A stretch of DNA of 64,000 bases from Phycomyces blakesleeanus NRRL 1555(-) (taxonomy: Eukaryota; Mucoromycota; Mucoromycetes; Mucorales; Phycomycetaceae), in NCBI RefSeq assembly GCF_001638985.1, contig NW_017265134.1, positions 1,827,732-1,891,731 of the forward strand, written 5' to 3'. Shown here piece by piece: positions 34,195 to 46,680 of this stretch; the stretch's first letter is position 1, and each line of letters begins with the position of its first letter. The translations under genes and the position numbers were made by a program. The notes beneath the pieces are model-generated. The model saw nothing but the letters and a program-made list of their open reading frames with translations. It made no database searches and was not told the origin of the DNA.

Positions 34195-35783
34195 ATGCCC
34201 ATAGTATCTAACACCTCGTACACTTCTTCCGACAACAACAGCAATGTCATGGGTCGTGTCCATCTTAATGGAAATCAGAAGCTTGCTATTTGCAATAAGT
34301 TTAGACACAGACTTAACCAGAAGCAGTTGAGAGCCTGGGCTAAACAGCAGTTTGACTTGCCTAAGCTCCCATCTCAGGCAGCCATATCAAAGATTTTGCA
34401 GGAAGAAGAGAAAATCCTAGAAAGAACAAAAAAGAAGTTGAAGAAGACGTCCACCAAAGAGACAACCTACCCTTAGTTGGAAGAAGACGTTCATTAGTTT
34501 ATTTTGGATATGGAGAAAAAAGCAGTTCCAATCAATGTTCACTCAATCAAAAACTATACCAAGATAATTGCAGTAAGCAAATACAACATCACACAGGAAG
34601 ACATGCTGAGCTTTTCAGATGGGTGGATTGCAAAGTTGAAGAAGAGACTCAGAGTAAAAAGCAGAAAGATGCACGGCAAAAGTTTCTCTGCTCCTAAAGA
34701 CACCAAAGAAATTAACCTGAGAGTAGAAGAGATAAAGAAGAAGTTGAGAATGTATGAGAGAAAAGACATTTTCAACTTTGACGAAACTGGTCTTTTCTAT
34801 AAGCAGCCACTAGTTTCAACCATATCAACAGCAGCAATTTCTGGTCAGAAGACCGATAAAGTTCGACTAACAGTTGCATTGATTTGCAACTCAGATGGCT
34901 TCTGGAAGCTGAAGCCTTTCATCATTGACAAATATGCCAAGCCTCGCTGCTTTGGCAAGAAGAATGGTAAGTTATTACACTATTTATATGTGCTGAAACC
35001 AATAATTTTCTTAGTATACTAAATGTTCTGATTTTATAAAACAGGCCCAGAGCATGACTTTTAGTATTATAACAATGATAAAAGCTGGATGACAGGTACC
35101 ATATTTAAAGATATATGCAAGATAATTGACTGTTGAGCAAGAAACTTGGGCAGAAAGATACTTGTTCTGCTTGACAACGCAGCCTGCCACAATACCCATG
35201 TCAACTATACCAATGTGGAATTCTTATACCTCCTACCAAACACTACATCATACCTTCAGCCACTAGAGCTGGCATTATACAGAACTTTAAAGTCAAATAC
35301 CAGCACTACCAATATACCCTTGCTACTCAAAGATATATCAGCAACATGGCCATCAATCCTGATGACTACTTCAAGCTTTCACAACTAGAAGGCATGAATT
35401 TTATCAAGTTGGTGTGGAACTAAGTGACTCCAGAAACCATAATCAATTGCTTTAATCATACTGGATTATTTCATGACAACATACCCACATCACACAGCAT
35501 ATCCCCAATTATACCTGAGACTGTCAATATACCTATTGAAGATATAACTATTATACCCAGATGCCAACATCTTACAGAAAGCAATATCAAAGTTGTTGAT
35601 ACCCCAGAAGAATTCTTATATACCCTAGAAGATGATACCATTGATGAAGAAAATGAAAATGAAGAAAATGAAGAAAATGAAGATGAAAAAGATGAATATT
35701 CTCCCAAGGAAAAAAGAAAAATAGTAAAAGAGTTAATAGCCAACTTGATACATTTAGTAGTACCAAATAGTCAGCCTTATTAA
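34195..35783 (+). pseudogene. Pogo/Tigger transposase pseudogene
   Basis: N-terminal helix-turn-helix (NQKLAICNKFRHRLNQKQLR), then a CENP-B-type second HTH (KKAVPINVHSIKNYTKIIAV...WIAKLKKRL), then the DDE_1 core: FNFDETGLFY, LLDNAACHN, and PNTTSYLQPLE where the usual third aspartate (LQPLD) is glutamate. An intron lies from about 34966 to 35043. In-frame stops: TAG at 34474 and one seven codons on, a further TAG and a TGA after the intron, and a TAA near 35420. A frameshift follows the third catalytic block (about 35295). An Asp/Glu-rich tail ends at 35783. Clearly inactive. Confidence 0.85.
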
Positions 35784-36456
35784 TATATAATGATGAAGAC
35801 ACTTTGTCAATTTATGAATAATATAAAAGCTAAAGAAAATTCTGAAAAAACTCTTTAAAAAAATATAAAAGAATACTTTAAATAATAATTGTAAATAGTG
35901 ATAATTGTAAATAGTAATAGTTGTAAATAATAATAGTTGTAAATAGTAATAATTGTAAATAGTAATAATAAATAGTAATAATATATTTTATAATAAAATT
36001 CTTTTTTTTACAAAACATTATCTTTAAATTTATATTTACTAAGAAAATTACTGTTATTTTTTTTTATTTTTTTCAATATGTATCCCATATAGTTTATTTA
36101 ATTTTAAAAAATAAAAATAAAAATAAAGCTGTAAAATAACATTTGGATAACCCAGTGTTTGGTATAAAGTATTGGCGTACTTGACATTATAATCAAATGT
36201 GTTTATTCTATGTAAAAGTAAAGTAGTCTAACTTGTCATGTTTCAAAAATATTGAGCAGAAATTTGTATTAAATTTTTTTTCACTATAAAAAACAAACTC
36301 AGCGTTCGATATAGTGATATCAGTAGAATTTTTTTTCATCACTATCACTAAATCAAAAAATAGTGATAATTAGCAAGGAACAGACAAAAAATCTCAAAAA
36401 ATATCACTAAATCGTGATTATCACTAAATCAAACATCACTAAATCGAGCTTTGACT
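35784..36456. other. 3' non-coding part of pogo element
   Basis: AT-rich, with tandem TTGTAAATAGTAATAA units at about 35885-35990 and repeated TAGTGATAT / ATCACTAAATC motifs at 36290-36450 that echo the terminal repeat. Confidence 0.55.
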
Positions 36457-36459
36457 ATA

Positions 36460-36603
36460 TATATAAATATAATAATTAGCTATATGTCAATAGTTAATAT
36501 GTATATAGTGGGATATATAATGATAAATAATATATTAACAAACAATAATATGATAATAATTAATATACTAATTACCAATTATATAATAGTAATAATATAC
36601 TAA
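36460..36603. repeat. AT-rich minisatellite, segment 1
   Basis: Degenerate units of about 30-40 bases built on AGCTATATGTCAATAGTTAA and TAATATACTAAT. The same unit resumes right of element Q (41763-42103), between two LTRs (49726-49844) and after LTR E (50393-50470), so these are pieces of one array separated by insertions. Confidence 0.6.
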
Positions 36604-36619
36604 CACTACAGGAAAAAAA

Positions 36620-36680
36620 GTGGTCTTTTTGGTGGTCTTTTAGATGGTATTTTAGGTGGTCTTTTGGGTGGCAGTTTTGG
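36620..36680 (+). repeat. Subterminal repeats of element Q
   Basis: Four to five direct copies of (G)GTGGTCTTTT with small changes, immediately inside the left end. Plant CACTA elements have TnpA-binding repeats in the same place; binding here is inferred. Confidence 0.6.
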
Positions 36681-37117
36681 TAAAACCAGCAAAAAGACTA
36701 TCCCTATTTTTGGAAATATAATTAGATCTCCGTTGACTGATGGATGTTAGATTTTATTCATATCCTGATATTTAAATTTATGTATTATTCTTCTCGTTCT
36801 ATTGGTAGAAAGAAAATAAAAAAGAGCTTTCTTATTAGTATAGATGGAAAAAAAGAATCTTTGTATTGTCACTCATAAAATACTTTAGTTATACTGCTAC
36901 TTTTAATTGGATAATATAAACTTTATTGCAGTATGCACATTGATAGTATTGGTCATTTAAACAAAAGCATTCTCTCAATTGGTTCTCATATATATATTCT
37001 GATTCATTCACAGTTTTAATTGGGCAAAAAAATTTTATTTCATAGAAGATCATTATTTAAAAATGTTTTTATTGGTTGTTATAATAGAAATAATATTTTA
37101 TTCATGAATCGTACTGG

Positions 37118-37811
37118 CTAAAATTTCTTCAGATTATTACATATTCTCACATTAATTACACAATTTATTGTACCTACCAGATATGAACTTACCAGAGTAT
37201 TCTCACTTCTTACGCCCTCTCCAGAGCTGGCTAACCCTTGCAATTGATGCCTAGTTTCTGTGGCATCTGGTATAATCGATTCCATTGTCTCTGAGTATGA
37301 TGGAATGATTGATACACAGCCTGTTTTTATCCTCTTGAGGAAGCAATGACCAGCCAGGGTTTGTTCCAAGATCCTGAACAGATGGAAGAGCTGCCAGTTG
37401 ATCACATATGACCTTGGTACATGTGTTAACAATTCTTTTGGTTTCCTTGGTCAATTATATTCTAAGATCATCTGTTATCATCTTGTATATATGCTTTAAA
37501 GTTATATCGTTGATTTTTGATACGGGTCTTGGAATGATGCCAGTAAGAGTCTATTATGTTTGACATTAATTGAAAGGACTTTAGTTGTTATAGTATTTGC
37601 TTACACTGGTAGAGGTTACAATAGTTCTGTCTGGAAATTCCCGATCTTTAAATTCATTGTAAAAACTTGTCATTTGAAGTTGCATTGTATCTTGTTTTTT
37701 TTCTAATGCTTCTTGATGGCCTAGCAATGCTTCTTGACCACTCTTTAGGGAAATAAGTGCAGCTTGTATTCCTTAAAGCAACTGAATCACTGTATTGTCT
37801 GTATTGTTCAT
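37118..37811 (-). pseudogene. Element Q accessory (TnpA-like) gene, broken
   Basis: From an ATG at 37811 the minus strand encodes a short coiled coil (QAALISLKSGQEALLGHQEA, then LEKKQD) interrupted by a TAA after the twelfth codon. After an intron a second block (TKVICDQLAALPSVQDLG, then WSLLPQEDKNRL) has the same layout as the second exon of the element R accessory protein (WKNIPEKNREYY). A further stop separates the blocks. I infer it is the equivalent of the intact gene in R. Its precise 3' end is uncertain. Confidence 0.5.
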
Positions 37812-38139
37812 AATTGTAAGAAAAAATCAGTTACATGTTTGTTATAGAAAAAGAAAGAAAGAGAAATTTTTTTACCAGAAACTATTATTAGTTTCAAATC
37901 TTTAGCTTCAATTTTTTAGCTTCAAATTATTAGTTTCAAATTATTTATACAAATCTATTGGTTACTCCTGAAGAAACATTGATGTAGTAACTTCACTGAT
38001 GACATACAGATACTTCTTTAAGATCCCAAGCATATAACATCATTGTCTTTATATAATTAAGTATAAAGCTATACATTCAGAAAGTAATTAATTCTATTCT
38101 TACTTATATAACAAAGTTTTTTTTTACCTATCTCAAACA

Positions 38140-41100
38140 TGTCCAAAATTACAAAAGCCCCTTGTTACCAATGCCGTACTTGCAAGTCGACCTTTAATAA
38201 CAGTCAAACATATAAAAGATGTCTCAAATGATGCATGACAAATAGGGCAGAATTACTTGCCAATGGCGGTTTCCCAAACTGTTTCTCTTCCTGATCAAAG
38301 CCAGTTTACATCAGCAATGGTTCCTAACTTGGCTTTTGGGTAAGCTTATCAAAAGCAAAAACACAAAACGATAGAGAGTATATTAATTAGCTGTATACTT
38401 TGATAAACAAACAGAGAAAACATCAACACAAGCAGTAGTAAGGATATGGATATCATTGACAGTACTGAAGATGATGAGTCCATGGTGAGATACATAAATA
38501 CATATATTATGATAATCATACTTATTGTTGTTTATCTTACTATAGTACGATTTTGGAGAAGAATGCAAGAATGTCATTGACGAAATTGAAGGCACCACAC
38601 CCTCACTAGTCTTTGATTTTAGCCAGCCTCTTCCTGTTCTCAGCAACGATGATAAAAAGAATCTTGCGTTCATGCAGTTGATCCAAGAGTTCGGAATTTC
38701 TTGACGAGCCCACAAAAAGATTGTAGAACACTTCAACCAGATCCTTGATTGTTCTATCAATATTATGTACCGAGCATGCAGCCCACACCTTAGAAACAAG
38801 CTTCTTGAGCACTTCTTGGGTATCAAAGCAGACGGATACAACATTTGCATCAGAGGTTGTATGCAGTTCAACAACAAGAATGATATCACATGCGTAAAAT
38901 GTGGTGAAGCAAGATACAAAAATGGCCAAACTAGCAAAAGTGATACCAGGGTTCCTGTGAGATCAATTGTATAGCTTCCTTTAGCCAGACAGCTTGCTTT
39001 GTGCTTGGCTGATGACAAGACCAGGGCTGAAATGCTCTATCGTCATAACCACCAATCCAGCCAAGACGGGCAGAAAGCAGATGTTTTTGATGGTCATGTA
39101 TACCAATCCATGAAGCATCTGTTTTCTGGTGAAAACAATATTGCGATTTCGTTGTCCATGGATGGGTTCAACCCACACAATGTATCTGGACCAGTAACCA
39201 TTGTTCATGCAACTGTCTTGAGCTTGAATCTGACGATCCATTATGAGAAAAACAGGATGATCCAAATAGCAATGCTTCCTGGTTGCACTGGTCCCAGTGA
39301 CATCTGGTCTTTTCTTGAGCCAATACTGAGAGATCTCCGTTTGCTCCAGACAGAAGGCATAGAAGTAAAGATACCGACGACAACAATCAGGGCAAAGGTA
39401 CATGTCCTCATAGTCACTGGCAATATTCCAGCTCTGGAAAAGCTGGCATGCCATGTTGGCTGCACGAGTAAGAATGGCTGTCATATTTGTCACGTAGTGG
39501 GCCAAACTCCTAAACATGGCCAGTGCTTTCGCATGTTGCCTGGAACCCAGACGCGCTCACTGGAGAGTTTCAGAAACTATAATCTGGCAAGTAGTGAAGA
39601 CAGAAAGGGGCTCAATGGTCAGTCACCATTAGCCTCAATGGAAACATTCTCTGGCCCGTTTTTTTTCGCATTAGACGAGATGCATGGTCTGTGCCATGGA
39701 ATTGGTAAACAGGTATGGGTGTTATATTTTTAGAAAAGAAAGAAAAACAAAGTGCAGATGAGAAGTACGGTGAGACTTTGTTTATTGATGAAAAGAGAGA
39801 TGATCTTCTATTGCTATTTGCTATGTGAGTTTATATAGACATTGCGTGTGTATTTAGGATAATGATATGAGTATATCATGTGATGTCTGTTTTCTTATAT
39901 CATAGATAATATATTGTTAAGTTATTATCTACGCTCTTGTTTGAGTGATTAGTGATGTTGACTAAGGTGTGTGACCTTGTTATTGGTATATTCTTTATTT
40001 AATGATAGTGTGAGAAATAATGTATAATTGATACTGGTCGCTTATTCAATATGTCTTTGTCTTATTGTCTGTGCACTCTATTTGAATCTACGATTATGTT
40101 GGATACAACAATGGGGACTTGTATGCGAAAAGTATGGAATCAAGCATCCTCTATGTCTTTCTCTTGCCACTCAAAGGGAGATTGGTGCTGCAATGGTAGC
40201 CACAAAATCCACAATCCCTACATTGTTGCATGGTGCCTGAAGAGACGTGACAAAGAATGCCGGTTTCTTTAGAGCTGTAGATTGGGCAGACTTTTTACTC
40301 TTTGTTGTCCCCACGTTGGTTGCAGAGCGTGTCCAGGACTTGGTTGCCCAAAATGCATTACTTGGCCTGGTTCAAACATGCAATTTACTCATGAGCTAGA
40401 AGTTATCAGCAGAGGATCAAACCTTGATAAGAAGGTATGTTTAATGCCATATTTTATTTCATTTTTCATAGTAATTTACTTTTATCTTTTTTCTTAGTAA
40501 TCTTGTAGAATGGAACTTATTCCTAGAGAGTCATCTTTCTACAGCAGATATTGACATTGGCATGTTCACAATTAACCAGCACATTATTCAGCATTATCCT
40601 CAGATGATTGATCTATATGGCCTGCCAAAAGCATATAGCACACAATCCGTGGAAAGAGCCATTGGTGAGTACTGCAGATCCATCAAGAGTAACTCCCAAG
40701 TCAGTGTCAATGCTGGAAACATCATGATCAGACTGGCGCAATCCCGGCATGTAGTGGAACTGACAACCATTGCAAACACAAAAACTCCACCAGCTAACCT
40801 TCTAGTTTACAGTGCATATACTGATGGGTGGCCTGTTACAGAAGGAGGTGATCCTGCCAATGCTGAGTGTGAGATTGAGTTCTGGGGGCCTTTGAAGAAT
40901 TTAACAATTTTCAATAGCTTTGAAGATAGATCTCATCTTTCATTGCTTCTTAAAACGTTTTATGATTTGAAGGGAGAAGAATGTAGTATGCTTGAGCCTT
41001 CCATAAAGACAAGCTGGAAGGCCTATCTTAATGGTTGTGTTATTGACGCTGCATTCAACCAAAGTTCTACAAGAGAGGCATGTCATGTTCATGTGCAGCT

Positions 41101-41422
41101 ACAAGTGGACATGAACTCCAGAAGATCCCACTCTTACCGTCCAGGATATAAGCATTTCTTCGGAAAAGTGGTTATATTCTTTCAACATGTACACAACTCG
41201 AAGAGATGGCCACTAGCTCTCATAACCATATATAGTGTACATTTGAAAAATGGATTGCCTATTACATCTGTAGTAAAGCCGAAGACTATAGTGATTCATA
41301 CCAGTGACATTGTAGAGTTGATTGGCTTGATGCCATCAAATGTCAATGGTAGCCATTACATCATTTGGCCTAGCCTTAAACATGGCCCAAAATTGACACT
41401 TGGTGTCTTAAGTGATATATAA
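38140..41422 (+). pseudogene. CACTA transposase (Tnp2-like), element Q, broken
   Basis: Begins with a zinc-finger-like N-terminus (CYQCRTCKSTFNNS) that hits a TGA, an acidic linker, then the transposase blocks. A CxxC knuckle (ITCVKCGEARYKNG) is followed by LFSGENNIAISLSMDGFNPH (the DG of the catalytic core), LPGCTGPSD, NGCHICHVVG, FFFALDEMHGLCHGIGK, and after the LTR the helical block RAVDWADFLLF and YSTQSVERAIGEYCRSI, ending at 41422. In-frame stops occur at about 38702 (TGA) and 38971 (TAG), among others. The solo LTR at 39720-40110 splits the GIGKQVW block. Family order matches the element R transposase throughout. Confidence 0.8.
39720..40110 (-). mobile_element. Solo LTR, family 3, inside element Q transposase
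   Basis: 391 bp, TGTTATATTTTTAG ... GGATACAACA, with a perfect 5-bp duplication ATGGG at 39715-39719 and 40111-40115. Removing it with one ATGGG rejoins the transposase frame (KQVW then GLVCEKYG). A TATATAA box lies on the minus strand, which suggests that sense direction. No other copy was seen in the window. Confidence 0.85.
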
Positions 41423-41762
41423 TTTGTTTTTTTTTCTTTTTGTAATAAATTTTTCTTTTTTTTCAAATTGTCATAACAAATTTTATCCAAGCAGCAGAAA
41501 GTTTAGATATTTTCTTTTTTTTATTTCTGACATCCAATATTTCTCAATTCCAATATATATTTACCAAAAATGTAAGATGTTTAATTAGAATGGACATTTG
41601 TCCCTTTTGAAATTTAATTTTAAGCAATTCATTTGCTTTTTATCAACCATTTCAAAGAACAAAGATTTTCTTGTTTCAACTTGAATTTTTGGTGATTTTT
41701 TGATTATTATAGACCAAAAATGAAGTCACAAATTCAAAAAAGACTACCTTTTTCCCATTGTG

Positions 41763-42103
41763 TAATAGCTAGCTATATGATATTGTTTAATATATTAATA
41801 GTCAGCTATACAATATTAATCAGTATGTTAGTAACTAACTATATGATAGTAATTAATATATTAAAAGCTAATTATATGACAATGATTGATATATACAAAT
41901 AGTTAATTATTTAATAAAAGATTATAAGTTAATAGTTAATTATATACTGATTGTTAATATAATAATAGTAAATTATATGATTATAATCAATATATTAATA
42001 ATCAACTATATGATAATATTCAGTATGTTAATAGTCAACTATGTGATGATAGTTAATATTTTAATAGTTAATGTACTAATAGTCAGCTATATAATAATGA
42101 TTC
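41763..42103. repeat. AT-rich minisatellite, segment 2
   Basis: Repeated AGTCAGCTATATGATAATAG and TTAATATACTAATAGTTAA-like units, about 30-36 bases each, imperfect. Continues segment 1 exactly where element Q ends. Confidence 0.65.
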
Positions 42104-42341
42104 TATAGTATTTCAGGTACAAAACAATAGAAAATAATAAATTTGATAATAGAGATGTATAGAAATACTTTGAAACTATATATAAGTTGTCTTTTATTTA
42201 TAAATAAAAAGTGTTTCTTTTTATAAGAAAATACAATCTGCTCTTATCATTACATTTTAGTTTTTTAAAGTTTTGTTTTGTTTACTATATTTAATTATTA
42301 GAGTGTATTTACTACTTAAGTAGTGTCAGTGTTATAATTAT
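42104..42341 (-). mobile_element. Solo LTR family 2, copy F/G, left half
   Basis: Matches the first 238 bases of the intact family-2 LTR at 49845 (TATAGTATTTCAGG here, TGTGGTATTTCAGG there). It stops at TTAT where CACTA element X1 begins, and the other half resumes at 49417-49725. Sense direction (from the TATA in copy D) is minus. Confidence 0.85.
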
Positions 42342-43243
42342 CACTGGGGAATTAAATTTCTACACATATGCGATAGTATGGGAAATTCTGAGTGACAGAA
42401 TAATTAAATTCTGGAATTTGGCATTTATAGATTCCATTCGCAATATGTTATGTTACATGTGAGTTGTTCATGTAACTTCTGAACTTATAATGATCCATAT
42501 AGAGATGTAAGGTTCTTTTAAACTATTTAATCGCAGAGAGAATAATCAAATTATCGCATTTTTTTTGGATGTTACATTAAATTAAACTTGATTTGAAACA
42601 GAGATTCTAATAAAAAATCTATTTTTGATAGAAAACTGTCTACTGAAATAATGATATTCTATTGGATCATTTAACAGAAGAAACAGGATTTATGTATACT
42701 ATCTTCCAAATCTAAACACTTTTATTGAACAATTATGCATGTCTAAACTATATGATTCACACATGACATACTACTACAATACTTTTTGCACTTCATTTCA
42801 AATATTTATATAGGGATTGTTTTGGAAAAATTGCTTTTATTTTAAAAAAAAGCTTCTTGCTTATAATATGTACGGCTTAACAATATATAGTCTAATCTAA
42901 TATATAGGCTACTACATAATTAATAGAATAACAAACCTTTCATATATTATAATATATAAATACTTCCAATATGATAGAATCCTAAAAAGAAATGCGTATT
43001 TACGGTATTTCACTAGTAAGAGAAGGCTAAAAATTTATTCAATTATATTAGATTATATAAATATTTATTTTTCTTTAATTTAAATAGTATGGTTACTTAC
43101 CAGTACTTTCGTCAAAATCAGGCATAGTGCACATTGACTGTTGTTCTGAAAGGTTTAATAAAACACATTAGTAAAGATTATGGAATAAAATTTGGCTTTA
43201 TTACTTACCAAAGAAAACTAGTTTTCAAAGATAAGTCATTCAA

Positions 43244-43601
43244 TCAGGTACATAGATATGTTGGCAGTACTAACAGAGATAGAAAATAAACAAAATTAGA
43301 TATAAGGATAAAATAAATAAATATATTATTCAGACTTACCAGATAAATTTCTGCTGTTGGTATGTCTTTATTATGAGCTGAGGAGTTAATGAGCTGAGGA
43401 GAGAAAAAGAAAATAATTAATAAAGAAACACATACACAATAACCACATTTTACCTTTTTGTTCTTGTCCACTAATCAACACGGCAAAGACTTGTAATACT
43501 ATCAGCAACCACAATAATAACAAAAGAAAAAACATTAAGAATAAATATAACAATAGAATAATAAAGACAAATTGCTTACCAGGGTGTGAACTCAAATACA
43601 T
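43244..43601 (-). other. Putative four-micro-exon ORF in X1
   Basis: Equivalent of the ORF described in X2 (62541-62882). Donors and acceptors are at the same places, and the 41-codon frame stays open with five substitutions. Exon 3 has a duplicated acceptor (an extra 16-base copy of GAGCTGAGGAG... in + orientation). Coding status is inferred from conservation of frame and splice sites only. Confidence 0.4.
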
Positions 43602-43992
43602 TAACCAGAATAAAAGTAAATAAAGCGGAAAAGAAACAGAAAAAAAAGAAATAAAAAGAAGAAAAAAAGTGGGCTTTTAAACAGAAGGCAGTTTAGATGA
43701 GAATTGACTCTAGTAAAATACAATAGTAATAAAATGAATAGTTCAAAATTATATTGTAACACTAATTTCTATGATGAATATTAAAGAAGTTGTTCAAGAT
43801 TATAAAGAATTTTATAGAAAATAATATATAATCTCTTTCTTTTCTCAGCTATTTCATAAATTTACTTTACATCAACTTATTTTGTATGTATATCTTTGAT
43901 TAAACAAAAATAAATATATTTCAACCCATACATTTATTTTATTTTAATAATTTATTAATATATAAAACTTTAATAAAATACAATAAGGAAAA

Positions 43993-45848
43993 ATGCCTTC
44001 CAATAGCAGCAGAAAAACAGATCATAAAGGAAAAGAAAAAGCATCTGCAAGTATATCTACCTCTGCAAACCATGTTTTGGCTGGCCGTGTTGCACCTGTG
44101 GTGATCCAGACACTCAGATGTTGGATTTATCACATATAAGAACATATTCATATTGGGATAGCATAGTAGCTATCATCTTGTCAGTATAAAATATATATAA
44201 ACGATTAAGTAATCAGCCCAATAATTATTACAGTTAGTACTGTAGATAATATCTTAAAGATTGTTAAGATAATTATATCATACTGCTGGGTAAACTGTGT
44301 CAGATCGATATGGAGCTAATTTAGTAGGAAGTTCTAAAGCTCTAGTATAAAAGAGAAAAGAATAGCTAAGAGCTAAAGAAGTACGATTTATGACTTGATG
44401 TCATAATTGTAACACTGACACTAGTTAAGCAGTAAATACACTCTAATAACCAAATATAGTAAAGGAAGAAAGCCTTAAGAAACTAAGACGTAATGACAAG
44501 AGCAGATTGTGTTTTCTTATAAAAAGGGACACTTTTTATTTATGAATAAAGAGAACTTATATACAGTCTCAAAGTATTTCTATACGTCTCTATTATCAAA
44601 TATTTTATTTTTCTATTGTTTCGTACCTGAAATACCACAGCACCTCGAAAAATTTCCCCCAGTTTCTCATCTGCAACTATCCAAGATCAGCGATACGCAG
44701 AAATTGTTGAAATGTTTAACAAAGTAAGCAACAGTATCAATGGTGTCAAGGATGACATTGCTGCTGTCAATAGCAACATGACAGCTTTTAAAAACAGGAT
44801 GGGCGTTGTTGTTGACATGTCTGGAAAGACACATACGGCATTTGCAGACTTTGCAACTGCCTATGCCAACGATCAGACTCGTATGGCTAGTCTAGAACCA
44901 TCTCTGATGCCATTCTATGTCCCCCAGACCTCCCTCAGTGATGCCAAGGTTTCTGTCATTATCTCGGTAATTAATATTAATATATGTTAGTATCAACAAC
45001 TTATTAAACAACCTGTATTTAAGAAATCTTTGCAGAAAAGTTGTGGGACTAAAAGTTTGAGTCTGATGACCCTGCTCTTGTTGCTGAGAATGAGAGTAAG
45101 AAGAAGTGGAACTTGAACAAGATTAACCACTGCAATAGCATAGCTGTTATCAACTACTTGAAGAGCTACATTAGTGCCCAGACTTGTCTAGCTGGTACTC
45201 ACCCACCAGTAATAAGTGATAAAATAAAGAACAGGTACAAGTACAATCATCATACTTTTCACAAGTCTCCTGAGCAGAAGGCCAAGAAAAACAGCAAGGG
45301 GTGAGCAAACAGTCGTACTCTTCAGGTTTGTATATACTATATAAAAAATTAATTGGTATATTACTATTTTCTCAAGCTACAATATATATAACCAGATATC
45401 TATCCAACGCAAGTCAACATACATGGACAACTGAGTAGCCATTGATGCTGCAATGGGATATAAGACTGGAAACCCTGTTGAGAAGGCCTATCTCAAACTC
45501 TTTCAGAAGGATGCCATGTCTGATGGTGAGTCGGATATTGAGATTGTGGACAATCTTCTATGATGGTGTTTGCATGTGGCTCGCCCTACTTGGAGAAGTG
45601 AAGAGGTAAATAATATTTAGAATAAATAAATAAGTTTTATAACAAGAAAAATAAAGAACTAATAAAAATAAATACAGTTCAACAGATTGCTGACAATGGT
45701 TGACAACATTGATTGTATCCATCATGTGTCAAATGCAGGCGTGGGAACAAAGCCAAGAATGAACAGATATCCAGCAACATTGTTGCCTTGCTCTGTTCCT
45801 GCCACCCTGTCCCAGTCATTGCCTCGTTGGGCAATCAACGATGAATAA
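43993..45848 (+). pseudogene. Element X1 accessory (TnpA-like) gene, broken
   Basis: Begins MPSNSSRKTDHKGKEKASAS, is interrupted by LTR D at 44097-44639, and continues with a helical block (YAEIVEMFNKVSNSINGVK), a second exon (AEKLWD then TAA where X2 has Trp), a block ending QKAKKNSKG, and a last exon (HVARPTWRSEE then FNRLLTMVDNIDCIHH, ending RWAINDE). The intron 1 acceptor AG|G of X2 is AAG|A here. The tail with RPTWRSEE and paired histidines looks like a DNA- or metal-binding end. Convergent with the transposase 119 bases away. Confidence 0.7.
44097..44639 (+). mobile_element. Solo LTR, family 2, copy D (inside X1)
   Basis: 543 bp, TGTGGTGATCCAGACAC ... AATACCACA, with the 5-bp duplication GCACC at 44092-44096 and 44640-44644. 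It is the reverse complement of copy E. TATAAAAG at 44346-44353 and AATAAA near the 3' end point to + as sense. It lies in the first exon of the X1 accessory gene. Confidence 0.92.
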
Positions 45849-46636
45849 ACATTTTCTTTTTTACTATGTTCTGTTCTAGGGCCAAATAGTAATAATTGAA
45901 ATTGAATTGATTAAAGGAAATAATAATAATAGAGGATAAATATATAAGTAAGTGTGTGTATGAGAATTAATAGTAAATTTTTTTTGGTAAAGGAATCGCG
46001 AGTTTTTTGTTGACATTTTTTGTAGTTTTGTAATCTACTATTGCAACTGTTAGGAGAATCCGATGTACTGGCAGGATGCTTTGAAAATCTTGCTTGTAGA
46101 ATTCATCCTGTAACAACTCAACTCCTTCTAATTCTCTTGTTTTGTCCAAAGTGGATTTGAACCATTTGACAAATGCAAATACATGCTGACTACTATGGAG
46201 ATTTCTGTATGTTAGAGAAGAAACAGTTGGCCTAAAATTGTGAACAAAAAGGTATTAAATCTCTCCAACATACGCATGTTTTGACCCAGTTCGTTCAGTG
46301 AAATATGCTTGTATGTATGATCCGCAGCCATTTGTGCCAATGCACCCTTTGTAGCTTTGCCCAAGAAGATCAACGGACTTCACTATTTCGATCCAGTCAT
46401 TGACGAAAGGTGAGTCATCAATTACATCTTTGCAACCTGAGATCTGTGGATTCTTGTACGCAGCTTGATAGTATTCTACAAGACAATCATATTCATGTTT
46501 TGGCATAAATGATAATGGTCTTGTTTTCAATGGCAAGGCAGATAGTGGCAGGGACTCGTTTCTACGAATTGTCATTGAAAGATTCTGTGAAGCTTCAAGA
46601 TATTTGGAAATTGAGAAAGAGTGAGAGAGGTAGGTG

Positions 46637-46680
46637 TTGGTGTTGGTGTTGGTGTTGGTGTTGGTGTTGTTGTTGTTGTT
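46637..46680 (-). repeat. (TTGGTG)n / (TTG)n microsatellite in transposase
   Basis: Tandem GGTGTT and GTTGTT units on the + strand, coding on the minus strand for alternating Asn-Thr and poly-Asn. Likely length-variable. Confidence 0.85.

Larger units (their letters stand above)
33277..36457 (+). mobile_element. Dead pogo/Tigger element
   Basis: The left end CAGTCAACACTCAATTTAGT and the right end (reverse complement TAGTCAAAGCTCGATTTAGT) match over about 25 bases with a few changes. TA flanks both ends (33275-33276 and 36458-36459). Extra copies of the ATCACTAAATC motif fill the right 170 bases. Length is 3181 bp. The encoded transposase is a pseudogene. The 900-base stretch before it has no gene and is longer than usual, so an undetected insertion is possible. 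Confidence 0.85.
36604..41762 (+). mobile_element. CACTA (EnSpm) element Q, decayed, with nested LTR
   Basis: Starts CACTACAGGAAAAAAAGTGG and ends in the degenerate complement (reverse complement CACAATGGGAAAAAGGTAGT). Flanks are TAA on both sides (36601-36603 and 41763-41765), the 3-bp CACTA duplication. The left 80 bases hold four or five copies of GGTGGTCTTTT, as expected for subterminal transposase-binding repeats. It contains a Tnp2-type transposase on + and an oppositely oriented second gene on -, both broken. Length is 5159 bp including a 391-bp solo LTR. Confidence 0.85.

Noticed and set aside
38383..39517. Long minus-strand ORFs (211 and 178 codons)
   Set aside because: Antisense to the CACTA Q transposase; the + strand matches the R transposase block by block.
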